From NCBI GenBank assembly GCA_046316495.1, contig JBKDAM010000038.1, forward strand, positions 1-64,000: DNA of 64,000 nucleotides, given 5' to 3'. This document shows positions 52,247 to 60,950 of this stretch, one piece after another. The notes beneath the pieces are model-generated. The model saw only the letters and a program-made list of their open reading frames with translations. It was not told the DNA's origin and did no database searches. The position numbers were made by a program, and so were the translations under genes. Numbering within the stretch: position 1 is the stretch's first letter; each line of letters begins with the position of its first letter. The stretch is from M3007 sp046316495. GTDB taxonomy: Bacteria; Bacteroidota; Bacteroidia; Chitinophagales; Saprospiraceae.

Positions 52247-54634
52247 ATGAAACACAAACTACTGACCTTAATCGTGCTTCTCACGACCCTTCATGCGATT
52301 GCACAAAATGGAACCGTTAAGGTCTCCTTGATCGATTCAAACAAGGAACCCCTGGTCGGTGCACAACTTAAATTAACCAGCCTCACCGATAGTAGCGTTT
52401 TCTTTTTCCAAACAACCGACTTGAATGGGAACGGTGGGTTCGTAAATATCCCAAAGGGTCTCTTCCAACTAACGGCCTCCCTCCTGGGAATGAAAACAAT
52501 AAATCAAGAAATCACAGTAGAAGATCAAGCGGTAACAATCCAACTTCAAATGTCTGAGGAATCCAATAGCCTGGCAACAGTCACCATAAGTGCCCGGAAA
52601 AATTTGTTCCGTCAAGAAGACGATAAAACGATTGTTGACCCCGAACCCCTGGCACAATCTAGCACCAATGTGCTAGAAATACTCGAAAAAACACCCGGAC
52701 TATTCGTTGACCAAGATGGAAACGTTTTCCTCAATAGTACTACACCAGCAACTATTCAAATCAATGGACGGGAACAACGAATGAGCGCCACCGATCTGGC
52801 GGCTCTGCTAAAAAACTTACCTCCCAACAGCATCGCAAAAATTGAAATACTCCGTACACCCTCCGCTAAATACGACGCAAATGGATCCGGTGGACTTGTC
52901 AATATTGTCCTAAAAAAAGGCGTTAAACTCGGGAGAAACGGTAGCCTAAGTGCAAACCTGAATAAAGGAAAATTCAGCGATCAAAACATCGGATTCTCCC
53001 TAAATAACAGCAATACTAAAATCAATAGCTATTGGAACTCCAACCTTGGACGCCGAAATAGCTTTGAAGAACTCAACACCAACAGACAATTAAACTCAGA
53101 TACAACCCTTCGCCAACAGGCATATACTCAGTTGCCTGGACAAAATCTGTACTCCGGATATGGAATAGGAATTGAGCTGCCCCAAAAATGGACCCTTTCG
53201 CTGGACGGAAGGGCCAATATCGGAAAAAGCCAATCCGAAACAGCTACCAAGAATTACCTACTCCAAGAATCCAATCAATCCGTTATCCAAAACAGTCCCA
53301 ATCAAACCGTGAACGACAACCAATTCTTTCATGTTAATCAAGGACTGGAACTAGAGAAAAAAATAGATACCATTGGGTCAGAATTTGATCTTGATCTAGC
53401 CTATAATTTACACCAAAACCAGAACAACCAATTCTTTACACTGTACCCATTGCAATTATCCTCCGTAGAATTAAACGGCCGCGGCAATATTCGTAATCAC
53501 AGGCACTTCTTCCAAGCTCGGACAGACCTAAAGTATAAGTTTTCGCCAAACACTACCTTGGAAACCGGCTTGAAATCAACGCTCCAATGGTTTCAAAATA
53601 GTACTAACTTTTCCCTAATCCAAAATGGAATCCAAAGTCCGGACCCACAGCGAACCAACGCTTTTCAATATACCGAAGCTATATATGCAGGCTACTTGCA
53701 GGCATCCCAAACTTGGAAAGGAATAACCCTAAAAAGTGGATTGCGCTTGGAAAATACAAATATGGTTGGAAAACAAACCATCCCGAATGATACCTCCTTT
53801 GAAGTCCACCGGTCAGACCTGTTTCCTTATGTCTACTTAAGCCGAAATGTCTTCAAAATAGCAGGGTATGACCTGAGGGCATTCTTAGTTTACCGGAAAT
53901 CCATCGCCCGCCCCGGATATGGTCAATTAAATCCATTCCAACGCTTTATCGATCAATTTCTCTATGAAACAGGCAATCCAGCCCTACAACCTCAATTTAC
54001 GAATAACTACGAAATCAATATCAGCTACGATAATCAACCCGTAATTGCCTTCGGAAAAAATTATACTAATAACCTGTTCACAAACGTGGTCTATCAAGAC
54101 CCCAACCTCAAAGAAGTCGCCTACAGAACCTATGACAACCTAGGAGACCAGGAAGAATCTTATTTCAAACTGACAGGAGCTCTGCCTCAAGGGTGGAGCT
54201 ACTTCTTCGTTATAGGAGCTCAGTACAATTACCTCCAATACAAGGGTCTCTATGACAACCAACCCCTGCAGTTCAATCGTGGAAGCTGGTCGTTTTTTAC
54301 CTACCACCGCCTAAAAATAGATGGAAAAAGCACCCTTAGCCTGAACGGATTCCTTCGACTTAATGGACTGTCACAATTTTACGAACTAAGTAACTTCGGA
54401 GCACTAAGCGCCAATATCAATCGCCGCTTTGTAAATGATAAACTTACCGTAACCATCTCAGCAAGCGATATCTTCTTCACAAACAGAAATAATTTTGAAA
54501 TTAACCAGGCAGGAATTCAAGCATGGGGGAATAGACAATCAGACACTCAACGAGTGGGAATCAACCTGCGCTATAATTTCGGAATTAGAAAAAAACAGGA
54601 AAACTATGAAAACTATGAGCAACCAACAGGCTAG
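52247..54634 (+). CDS. Outer-membrane beta-barrel (TonB receptor-like) protein
   Basis: The 795-aa protein has a signal peptide (MKHKLLTLIVLLTTLHAIAQ) and a carboxypeptidase-regulatory-like domain (about 22-100, KVSLIDSNKEPLVGAQLKL). A plug-like region with TPGLFVDQDGNVFLN and IEILRTPSAKYDANGSGGLVNIVLKKG follows, and then the barrel of the OMP_b-brl_3 type. The barrel part lacks an obvious terminal aromatic end, ending NFGIRKKQENYENYEQPTG, which adds a short tail. The ligand is unknown and no SusD partner is present. It is convergent with a BatA/B-like gene without a clear terminator. Confidence 0.85.
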   Translation: MKHKLLTLIVLLTTLHAIAQNGTVKVSLIDSNKEPLVGAQLKLTSLTDSSVFFFQTTDLNGNGGFVNIPKGLFQLTASLLGMKTINQEITVEDQAVTIQLQMSEESNSLATVTISARKNLFRQEDDKTIVDPEPLAQSSTNVLEILEKTPGLFVDQDGNVFLNSTTPATIQINGREQRMSATDLAALLKNLPPNSIAKIEILRTPSAKYDANGSGGLVNIVLKKGVKLGRNGSLSANLNKGKFSDQNIGFSLNNSNTKINSYWNSNLGRRNSFEELNTNRQLNSDTTLRQQAYTQLPGQNLYSGYGIGIELPQKWTLSLDGRANIGKSQSETATKNYLLQESNQSVIQNSPNQTVNDNQFFHVNQGLELEKKIDTIGSEFDLDLAYNLHQNQNNQFFTLYPLQLSSVELNGRGNIRNHRHFFQARTDLKYKFSPNTTLETGLKSTLQWFQNSTNFSLIQNGIQSPDPQRTNAFQYTEAIYAGYLQASQTWKGITLKSGLRLENTNMVGKQTIPNDTSFEVHRSDLFPYVYLSRNVFKIAGYDLRAFLVYRKSIARPGYGQLNPFQRFIDQFLYETGNPALQPQFTNNYEINISYDNQPVIAFGKNYTNNLFTNVVYQDPNLKEVAYRTYDNLGDQEESYFKLTGALPQGWSYFFVIGAQYNYLQYKGLYDNQPLQFNRGSWSFFTYHRLKIDGKSTLSLNGFLRLNGLSQFYELSNFGALSANINRRFVNDKLTVTISASDIFFTNRNNFEINQAGIQAWGNRQSDTQRVGINLRYNFGIRKKQENYENYEQPTG

Positions 54635-54652
54635 TATAATGGAACCTCGTTC

Positions 54653-55648
54653 TCAACCCACCCTCTTCTTAAACCAATAAAATTCCCAAAACAGCATTAA
54701 AAAGGCGGGGAATAAAAACCATTGGTACAAGCTGTTCTCCGTATCATACTGTCGGATGGATATCTCTTTGCTTGGTAACGCTGCAATCTCCTTTACTATA
54801 GAAGAAATGGCATCAACTTGATTCAAAATGTAATAGGGCGACTCACTCCCTCCAGCTTTTGCTATCTCCTCTAACAACAAATTATTCATTTTTGAAATCA
54901 CTACTTCACCATCAGCATCCCGCTGAACGCCTCCACCATACACCGGGATGGTTCCTCCCTCTAAAGTGCCAGCACCCACCACAAAAGTCTGAATGCCATG
55001 CTCGTCTCGCGCTGCGGAAATGACAGATGCCGGATCCCCTTCATGCTCCTCCCCATCTGTAATAATCACTAAGGCTCTTACAGCCGACTTACTTGGATCA
55101 AATGCCTGAATGGCCAAATCCACCACCGATTCAATAGAAGTTCCTTGCGCAGAAAAACCCTCAGGATCCGCCTCCGAAATCAAGGAAGTTAGAGTGGAAT
55201 AATCCGTTGATGGCGGCATCGATAAAAAAGCATCCCCGGCAAAAAAAAGAAGTCCAACACGATTCCCTTCTAAACCTTGCAATAACTCTTGCGCAAACAA
55301 ACGCGACCTAACCAACCGATTGGGCCGCAAATCCTCCGATAACATACTCCTCGAAATATCAAGCGCAAACATCACATCCACAGCCTTCTGAGATTGCTGT
55401 ACTTTACGGGTGCCCCAATGAGGATTTGCCATTACAACTACCAACAAAAAAATAGAAACCATCCACAACCAACCCCGTATTAAATACTGCCTTCTTGAAA
55501 ATCCCTGAACAAGCCGGTTAGCAAATGGCCCTAATAGAGTCAACCTACGATCTCGCCACCGCAAATAAGAATAAAGCACATAGGAAAAAACAGGCAATAA
55601 CCCCCAACAGAAGAGCCAATAGGGGTCCTTGAAAAGGGTATTCAACAT
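54653..55648 (-). CDS. BatA/BatB-like vWA-domain protein
   Basis: The 331-aa protein has two N-terminal transmembrane helices, a vWA domain with the MIDAS motif DISRS (in MFALDISRSMLSEDLRPNRL) and TDGEEHEGDP, and a C-terminal helix (WFLFPAFLMLFWEFYWF). This is the architecture of BatA/BatB aerotolerance proteins, which are membrane proteins of uncertain function often beside MoxR ATPases. No moxR or other bat genes are adjacent; the other vWA-type protein is far off, at 43235. Confidence 0.82.
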   Translation of the reverse strand: MLNTLFKDPYWLFCWGLLPVFSYVLYSYLRWRDRRLTLLGPFANRLVQGFSRRQYLIRGWLWMVSIFLLVVVMANPHWGTRKVQQSQKAVDVMFALDISRSMLSEDLRPNRLVRSRLFAQELLQGLEGNRVGLLFFAGDAFLSMPPSTDYSTLTSLISEADPEGFSAQGTSIESVVDLAIQAFDPSKSAVRALVIITDGEEHEGDPASVISAARDEHGIQTFVVGAGTLEGGTIPVYGGGVQRDADGEVVISKMNNLLLEEIAKAGGSESPYYILNQVDAISSIVKEIAALPSKEISIRQYDTENSLYQWFLFPAFLMLFWEFYWFKKRVG

Positions 55649-55702
55649 AATTCAAAATAGGTAATTTTAGAAACCCTCAAATAGTATATTTAAAAACTAA
55701 TC

Positions 55703-56596
55703 CTAAGGAATTACCCCCAACTTTTCCATCTCAGCCATAATCAAATGAATACCCTGCTCCGTCATCGGCGTGAGCGGAAGCCGCACGTCACGGGAACAAA
55801 TATTCTGCAACTCTAGCGCCGCTTTGACCCCGACAGGGTTACCCTCAATAAATAATAACCTGTACATCTCCAACAACTTGAAATTAAGCTGCTGGGCAGT
55901 TGCTAAATCATTGCGAAGTGCTGCCCGAGTCATATCAGTAAAAAACCTAGGAAGCGTATTGGCAATAACCGAAATCACACCGTCCCCACCACTCGTAACA
56001 ATAGGTAAGGTCATAAAATCATCTCCACTTAACACCAAAAAGTCTTTCGGCTTCCCTTTCATGATTTTCATCACTTGGTATAAATCATTCGAAGCCTCCT
56101 TAATACCTAAGAACCGATCACTTGCATTGGCTAACCGCAAGGTAGTCTCAGCACTAATATTCGAAGAGGTCCTACTAGGTACATTGTATATAATTATTGG
56201 AACAGGTGAAACCTCCGCCAAAGCCATATAATGCTGATATATACCCTCCTGGCCTGGCTTATTATAAGCAGGATTACTACTTAGTATAGCATCAATTCCC
56301 TCAAAATGGAAACCCTGCACCTTCTCAACTAAGGAACTGGTAAAGTTCCCCCCAAACACACCCGCAACTAACGGCAAACGGCCCCTATTGACCTTAATCG
56401 TAAAATCAAGCACCAATCGATGCTCCTCCTCCGTTAAGGTAACAGACTCTCCCGTTGTACCCAAACTTACCAAAAACTCAACCCCTCCCGCAATTACATG
56501 CTCGATCAATTTTTCCAGATCGTCCCAGTCAATCCGGTTGTCCTTTTTAAACGGAGTTACCAAAGCTACCCCCGTTCCCCTAAAACGCTGTCGCAT
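55703..56596 (-). CDS. dapA: 4-hydroxy-tetrahydrodipicolinate synthase
   Basis: The 297-aa aldolase condenses pyruvate with aspartate semialdehyde in the diaminopimelate/lysine pathway. GTTGESVTLTEEEH is the family signature. The Schiff-base lysine is in FLGIKEASNDLYQV, and the tyrosine of the triad in IIIYNVPSRTSSNI. Length is standard. It starts 11 bases after the DUF6913 gene, so these two are likely cotranscribed. Confidence 0.94.
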   Translation of the reverse strand: MRQRFRGTGVALVTPFKKDNRIDWDDLEKLIEHVIAGGVEFLVSLGTTGESVTLTEEEHRLVLDFTIKVNRGRLPLVAGVFGGNFTSSLVEKVQGFHFEGIDAILSSNPAYNKPGQEGIYQHYMALAEVSPVPIIIYNVPSRTSSNISAETTLRLANASDRFLGIKEASNDLYQVMKIMKGKPKDFLVLSGDDFMTLPIVTSGGDGVISVIANTLPRFFTDMTRAALRNDLATAQQLNFKLLEMYRLLFIEGNPVGVKAALELQNICSRDVRLPLTPMTEQGIHLIMAEMEKLGVIP

Positions 56597-56607
56597 AAAA
56601 TGCAGGT

Positions 56608-57138
56608 TTATCGCGTGATAATTTTATCTAAATAGTGCCCTAAGTCCGAAACAAATTTCTTGACACCAGCCCCCTCCGGAAGCTCTATCTGTACATCCAA
56701 ATCGTTCGGATAAGCCGAAACCATACCTACTTTCATCCCCGCCTTACTCTGCAAAACAGCCCAATCCACCGCCACAACACCCCCAGGGTTAATTCCCACC
56801 AATAAATCCGGAATCTCCTTTAAAAACGAATCAACTTTCTGACTCTTTGGTGAAAAGTTCCAATTTAACTCCTTCTTGAAAAAAAAGTCAAACGAAGGGG
56901 GGGCCTCAGGAGCTTTGGGCAAATTAAAATAACCTAACAATTGCACCTTCTTACCCAGCCGCTCCAACTCCCGCGTCCACTCCAGCACCTCCCTGGCAAT
57001 CCTTTCATCTGTCGCATCAAAAATGATTTGAATGAAGTTAGCCGTTTTGAGTGTGTGAATACGACGCACCCGGCCCGTACCCTGAGCTAAACGCCGCAAT
57101 CCCTGCTGCGCAAACCGCAATCGAAGTGAATCAAACAT
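56608..57138 (-). CDS. DUF6913 family protein
   Basis: Starting at the ATG at 57138 (MFDSLRLRFAQQGLRRLAQG) the protein has 176 aa. A TTG start at 57147 is less likely because the promoter box lies within that extension. It matches the small Bacteroidetes family DUF6913, whose sequence blocks include NFIQIIFDATDERIAREVLEW and VGMVSAYPNDLDVQIELPEG. Function is unknown. It probably leads dapA in a two-gene unit. Confidence 0.75.
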   Translation of the reverse strand: MFDSLRLRFAQQGLRRLAQGTGRVRRIHTLKTANFIQIIFDATDERIAREVLEWTRELERLGKKVQLLGYFNLPKAPEAPPSFDFFFKKELNWNFSPKSQKVDSFLKEIPDLLVGINPGGVVAVDWAVLQSKAGMKVGMVSAYPNDLDVQIELPEGAGVKKFVSDLGHYLDKIITR

Positions 57139-57144
57139 GACGGA

Positions 57145-57152
57145 CAAAAGTA
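57145..57152 (-). promoter_or_regulatory. -7 box of the DUF6913-dapA unit, near-leaderless
   Basis: On the minus strand TACTTTTG ends six bases before the ATG at 57138, so the RNA would start at or very near the start codon. Confidence 0.55.
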
Positions 57153-57228
57153 CGGAATGACTAGATATAATTTCGACCTTTGTTTAAGCGTTTTTTCTCC
57201 TAAAAATTCAACAGCTCAATACCTCACC

Positions 57229-59151
57229 ATGCCTAGATTCTTATTACTCACTTTACTTATCCTTTATCTAGGAGTCCCTGTCAGCGCTCAAGCCACTTTT
57301 CATACTACCGCAACAGCTACTGAAAAAGCAGTGAAACTTTTTAAAGAAGCTAAAACTGCTATTCAAGAAGGGGATGTAGCAGGCGCAATTCGTAAATACA
57401 ATAAATGCATTGACCACGACTCGCTCTTTATTGATGCTTACATCTACCTCGGAGGAGCCCATAAAAGAGCCCAAAATTGGTCAGATGCAGAGCGTGCACT
57501 TGAAAAGGCTCTCCAACTAAACCCCTCCTACGAAATCAGTGTCTACGCACTACTCGGATCCGTAGAATGGGAGCAAAATAAATTTGAAGAAGCAAGTCAA
57601 CATCTAGGCTACTTTCTCGAAAGCGGCGAAGGATCCGAACGCGACCGGACAGAATTGAAGAAAATTTATCAAAACGCAACATTCGCTGCCAAAGCAGTGA
57701 AAAACCCTGTTCAATTTAACCCAACTCGCTTAGGAAATGGAATCAATACGGCAGCTGATGAATATTTTCCCGTATTGACTGCCGATGCCAAAACCATCCT
57801 CTTTACCAGACGAGACGGAGAGGACGAAAACTTCTACCAAAGCCAGTTCCAGTCCGAATGGGGCGTCGCCCAACCGTTAACGGGGGTAAATACCAACCTA
57901 AATGAAGGGGCACAAGCAATTAGCCCCGATGGCTCTTGGATCGTATTCACAGCTTGCGACCGAAAAAACGATGGATCTCAGGGTGGATGTGACCTGTACT
58001 GGTCACAACTTAAACAGGAAGGATGGACCAAACCTGTCCCTTTCAGCAATACCATTAACTCTCCAGCCTGGGAATCACAGCCCACCATCTCCGCCGACGG
58101 GAAAACCATCATTTTTTCCAGTAATCGACCCGGATCCATCGGAGGCCGAGATCTTTGGGAAACACATAGACAAACAGGAGGAAAATGGAGCAGCCCAACC
58201 AACCTGGGCGAACTAATCAATACAACAGAAAGCGAGGCCTTCCCATTCCTCCACCCCGATGGGCAAACACTTTACTTCAGCTCCAACGGACATCCAGGAA
58301 TGGGCGGAGAAGACCTTTTCCTCTCTAGAAAACAACCCAATGGCTCCTGGGGTAAACCCGTTAACCTGGGATACCCAATAAATACAAAGCAAAACGAGGT
58401 TAACCTGGTCACCTCCCTAGATGGACGTACCGCTTACTACTCCGCACCAGTCGAACCCAATGGCACCAATATCGATATTTTCCAGTTCGAACTCCCTTTA
58501 GACATCCGCCCCAAACCAGTTACCTACGTGAAAGCAATCGTAACGGATAAGTTATCCAACCAGCCCTTGGTTGCCAAAATTGAATTTACAAACCTCCGAA
58601 CGGGAGAAACCTACATGGTAGCAAACACTAAAAAAGATGGTACCTTCCTGGTTTGCTTGCCCATAGGACAAAACTATGCACTTCAAATAAGCAAAAAGGG
58701 CTATCTATTCCATTCTGAACACTTCGAATTAACTAGCTCTACCAATAATAACCTAGAGCCATACCTCCTAAACATACAACTCAACGGTCTACCCGACTCA
58801 AATAGCCAAGCATCCAATACCGTAATACTTAAAAATGTGTTTTTTGACTCAGGACTTAGCGTGCTTCAACCTGAAAGCAACACCGAGCTGGATGCACTCG
58901 CAAATCTACTGAATGAAAATCCCTCCCTACGCTTGAAAATAAAGGGCCATACCGATAATATTGGCAGTCCACAAAACAATCTCAAATTATCAAACGAAAG
59001 AGCATTGGCCGTAAAAAACTACCTAGTAAATAAAGGAATAGAAGAACAACGACTATCCGCAATCGGCTTAGGTGCTACAAACCCAATCGAATCAAATGAA
59101 ACGCCAGAAGGAAGGGCTGCCAATCGAAGAACAGAAATAGAGGCATTTTAA
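57229..59151 (+). CDS. OmpA-family protein with TPR and PD40 (WD40-like) repeats
   Basis: The 640-aa protein has a signal peptide from the chosen ATG at 57229 (MPRFLLLTLLILYLGVPVSAQ). TPR-like repeats (about 30-140, LFIDAYIYLGGAHKRAQNWS) follow. PD40 blades (about 175-420) have signatures such as ISPDGSWIVFTACD, ISADGKTIIFSSNRPGSIGG and HPDGQTLYFSSNGHPGMGGED. A carboxypeptidase-regulatory-like domain (about 430-530) comes next. A C-terminal OmpA domain has IKGHTDNIGSPQNN and SNERALAVKNYL, which anchors it to peptidoglycan. This is a typical Bacteroidetes envelope protein. It lacks a type IX sorting domain, and no PorP/SprF neighbour is seen. Its 3' end abuts the terminator arm of a minus-strand small RNA candidate. 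Confidence 0.9.
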   Translation: MPRFLLLTLLILYLGVPVSAQATFHTTATATEKAVKLFKEAKTAIQEGDVAGAIRKYNKCIDHDSLFIDAYIYLGGAHKRAQNWSDAERALEKALQLNPSYEISVYALLGSVEWEQNKFEEASQHLGYFLESGEGSERDRTELKKIYQNATFAAKAVKNPVQFNPTRLGNGINTAADEYFPVLTADAKTILFTRRDGEDENFYQSQFQSEWGVAQPLTGVNTNLNEGAQAISPDGSWIVFTACDRKNDGSQGGCDLYWSQLKQEGWTKPVPFSNTINSPAWESQPTISADGKTIIFSSNRPGSIGGRDLWETHRQTGGKWSSPTNLGELINTTESEAFPFLHPDGQTLYFSSNGHPGMGGEDLFLSRKQPNGSWGKPVNLGYPINTKQNEVNLVTSLDGRTAYYSAPVEPNGTNIDIFQFELPLDIRPKPVTYVKAIVTDKLSNQPLVAKIEFTNLRTGETYMVANTKKDGTFLVCLPIGQNYALQISKKGYLFHSEHFELTSSTNNNLEPYLLNIQLNGLPDSNSQASNTVILKNVFFDSGLSVLQPESNTELDALANLLNENPSLRLKIKGHTDNIGSPQNNLKLSNERALAVKNYLVNKGIEEQRLSAIGLGATNPIESNETPEGRAANRRTEIEAF

Positions 59152-59159
59152 TCAATAAG

Positions 59160-59280
59160 AAAGGGCGCGCTGCTCGTTTGCAGCGCGCCCAGTTTCCCGT
59201 ATATAATCTCATGAAAAGTGTCAAACCATCTATCAAAGAATCTCCCGTTGTCCACTCTTTCCTGCCTCGCTTTCTTTGAT
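59160..59280 (-). ncRNA. Candidate structured small RNA, copy 1
   Basis: On the minus strand, the proposed start is about five bases past a TTTG box (59285-59288). A 9-bp stem pairs 59272-59280 with 59232-59240 (ATCAAAGAA with TTCTTTGAT) around a 31-nt purine-rich loop with three GGA motifs. A conserved single-stranded tail follows (59192-59218, containing ATGAGATTATATA and GGGAAAC). A strong terminator closes it: an 11-bp stem, 59163-59173 with 59180-59190, then TTTCTTATT. The same layout recurs at 60764-60888 with compensatory stem changes. I recognise no known family. Confidence 0.6.
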
Positions 59281-59330
59281 GATACAAAGGTGAAGGAAAA
59301 AATTACCTAAAAAAAAGATGATTTATTTAA

Positions 59331-59342
59331 TTTGTTGAAAAA
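59331..59342 (-). promoter_or_regulatory. Conserved 12-base motif upstream of small RNA copy 1
   Basis: Plus-strand TTTGTTGAAAAA lies exactly 42 bases from the CAAA complementary to the minus-strand TTTG box. The same spacing holds at 60939-60950 and, with a weaker box, at 59450-59461. It sits at an activator-site position (about -53 to -64). Confidence 0.5.
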
Positions 59343-59403
59343 TAAAACCAACACTAAAAAACCCATTAAATTAAAATAATACCAATATCTATTAAATTAT
59401 AAT

Positions 59404-59461
59404 CAAAATAAGCGTTATATTAACCATAATTAGATGTAATAAATAATTATTTGTTGAAAAA
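59404..59461 (-). other. Orphan copy of the small RNA upstream region in an A/T-rich gap
   Basis: The third copy of TTTGTTGAAAAA (59450-59461) stands 42 bases from a minus-strand TTTG (59404-59407), but no stem-loop or terminator follows within 60 bases. The rest of 59347-59449 is A/T-rich with no gene. It may be a dead duplicate. Confidence 0.3.
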
Positions 59462-59522
59462 ACGTTTAAATAAAGTCTTATCTTTTTATTTTTTTTACCC
59501 CAAAAACCCACAGCCAATTAAA

Positions 59523-59530
59523 TAACTTTG
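59523..59530 (+). promoter_or_regulatory. -7 box of the NOS gene
   Basis: TAACTTTG matches TAnnTTTG about 98 bases before the NOS ATG (59629), giving a leader near 90 bases. No clear -33 box is seen in the T-rich stretch before it. Confidence 0.5.
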
Positions 59531-59628
59531 CCTCAAGAAACTACAACAACCAGCCAACACAACCCAAAATAATCGGCAACCCATTTATCAATACAACTTC
59601 ATTAACCACTCTTTGGTTATAGCAAGAC

Positions 59629-60765
59629 ATGGAATTCCTTACCACAAAAAAAACGGCGCTTTGGGAAGAGGCATACAACTTCCTATCGCAATGCTACAAA
59701 GAGCTAAAACTAGAAAACGAACTCCCACAACGCCTAGAACAAGTACGAACGGAGATTCAATCAAGCCACACTTACTACCATACCTTTAAAGAACTCGAGT
59801 TCGGTGCTAGGGTCGCCTGGAGAAATAATGTACGGTGTATAGGTAGAATTTATTGGAAAACCCTAAAGATATTCGATGCACGACAGCTCACTACCACAGA
59901 AGAAATCTACCAAGCACTCTCCAACCACCTGAGATATGCAACCAATGAGGGAAATATCCGATCGGCAATCACCATTTTCCGACAAAAAATGCCTGATGAG
60001 CCCAAGGGAATCCAAATCGAAAACAGCCAACTAATCCGATACGCTGGCTATACCCAACCTAATGGAACCATCGTTGGAGATCCCGCACAGTTAAAACTGA
60101 CACAACAGTGCATCCAACTCGGTTGGAAACCCTCTCAACAAACCAATTTTGATATCCTACCCTGGCTAATCACCCTTCCAGGACAACCAACCGAAATGAA
60201 AGAAGCCCCACTAAGCCTGATAAAGGAAGTTCCACTAGAGCACCCAACCTTCGAATGGTGGAACACCCTCCAACTTAAATGGCATGCCGTTCCAGTTATC
60301 AGCGATATGATTCTTGAAATAGGGGGCATCCAATACACAGCGGCCCCATTCAACGGTTGGTATATGGGTACCGAAATCGGAAGCCGAAACCTGGGTGACC
60401 AACACCGGTATAACCTGCTTCCCCTAATTGCTCAGAAAATGGGCCTGGATACCAGCCAATCGTTCCTCCTGTGGAAAGATAGAGCCCTAGTAGAACTAAA
60501 TACCTCTGTCCTTTACTCTTTCCAAAAATACCAAGTCAAAATAAATGACCATCATGAAGCCTCCGACTATTTCATACACTTTGAAGATGCTGAAAAAAAA
60601 CAAGGTAGAACAATTGCTGCGGACTGGTCATGGATTGTACCTCCTATGAGCGCCTCCGCAACCGCCGTCTTTCACAAAGAATATGAAAACAAAACAGTTA
60701 ACCCCAATTTCTATTACAGAACACCCGACAACCCACAACAGTGCCCTTTCAAATCCTCCAAATAA
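59629..60765 (+). CDS. nos: Bacterial nitric oxide synthase oxygenase
   Basis: The 378-aa protein is a stand-alone NOS oxygenase domain, close to the Bacillus length (about 360). It oxidises L-arginine to citrulline and NO using heme and a pterin, with electrons from a separate reductase. The heme-ligating cysteine is C70 in WRNNVRCIGRIYW. The substrate-binding glutamate is E249 in FNGWYMGTEIGSRNLGD, and WSWIVPPMSASATAVFHKEY gives the pterin-site tryptophans (about 333-335). No reductase domain or flavodoxin gene is adjacent. NOS is rare in Bacteroidetes. The gene is bracketed by two copies of a minus-strand small RNA candidate. Confidence 0.95.
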   Translation: MEFLTTKKTALWEEAYNFLSQCYKELKLENELPQRLEQVRTEIQSSHTYYHTFKELEFGARVAWRNNVRCIGRIYWKTLKIFDARQLTTTEEIYQALSNHLRYATNEGNIRSAITIFRQKMPDEPKGIQIENSQLIRYAGYTQPNGTIVGDPAQLKLTQQCIQLGWKPSQQTNFDILPWLITLPGQPTEMKEAPLSLIKEVPLEHPTFEWWNTLQLKWHAVPVISDMILEIGGIQYTAAPFNGWYMGTEIGSRNLGDQHRYNLLPLIAQKMGLDTSQSFLLWKDRALVELNTSVLYSFQKYQVKINDHHEASDYFIHFEDAEKKQGRTIAADWSWIVPPMSASATAVFHKEYENKTVNPNFYYRTPDNPQQCPFKSSK

Positions 60766-60888
60766 AAAAAGCGCGCTGCTCGTTTGCAACGCGCCGGTTT
60801 CCCGTATATATAATCTCATGAAAAGGTATGCGAATGTTTAGATCAAAACTACCTCAATTGCTTTCCTCCCCCCTCGTTCCGTTTTGAT
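60764..60888 (-). ncRNA. Candidate structured small RNA, copy 2
   Basis: The second copy starts about five bases after its TTTG box (60893-60896). Its 5' stem pairs 60881-60888 with 60842-60849 (ATCAAAAC with GTTTTGAT), differing from copy 1 on both strands yet still pairing, with the same 31-nt loop and three GGA motifs. The tail (60797-60825) has a two-base insertion. The terminator stem (60771-60779 with 60786-60794) ends in seven Ts that overlap the NOS stop codon region. Confidence 0.62.
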
Positions 60889-60938
60889 GATACAAAGATG
60901 AGCGTTAAAAAAGCCTTTAAAAAGGGTACTTTTAATGT

Positions 60939-60950
60939 TTTGTTGAAAAA
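60939..60950 (-). promoter_or_regulatory. Conserved 12-base motif upstream of small RNA copy 2
   Basis: The same TTTGTTGAAAAA motif, again exactly 42 bases from the promoter TTTG box. It extends to AAATAAA as in copy 1. Confidence 0.5.

Noticed and set aside
59075..59287. A 70-codon minus-strand frame through the first small RNA copy, containing MRLYTGNW
   Set aside because: The equivalent frame in copy 2 is shifted by a two-base indel, so the conserved part is not a shared peptide.
59160..60888. 6S RNA or tmRNA identity for the small RNA copies
   Set aside because: They are about 120 nt, lack the long 6S bulged hairpin and have no tRNA-like acceptor or tag frame.
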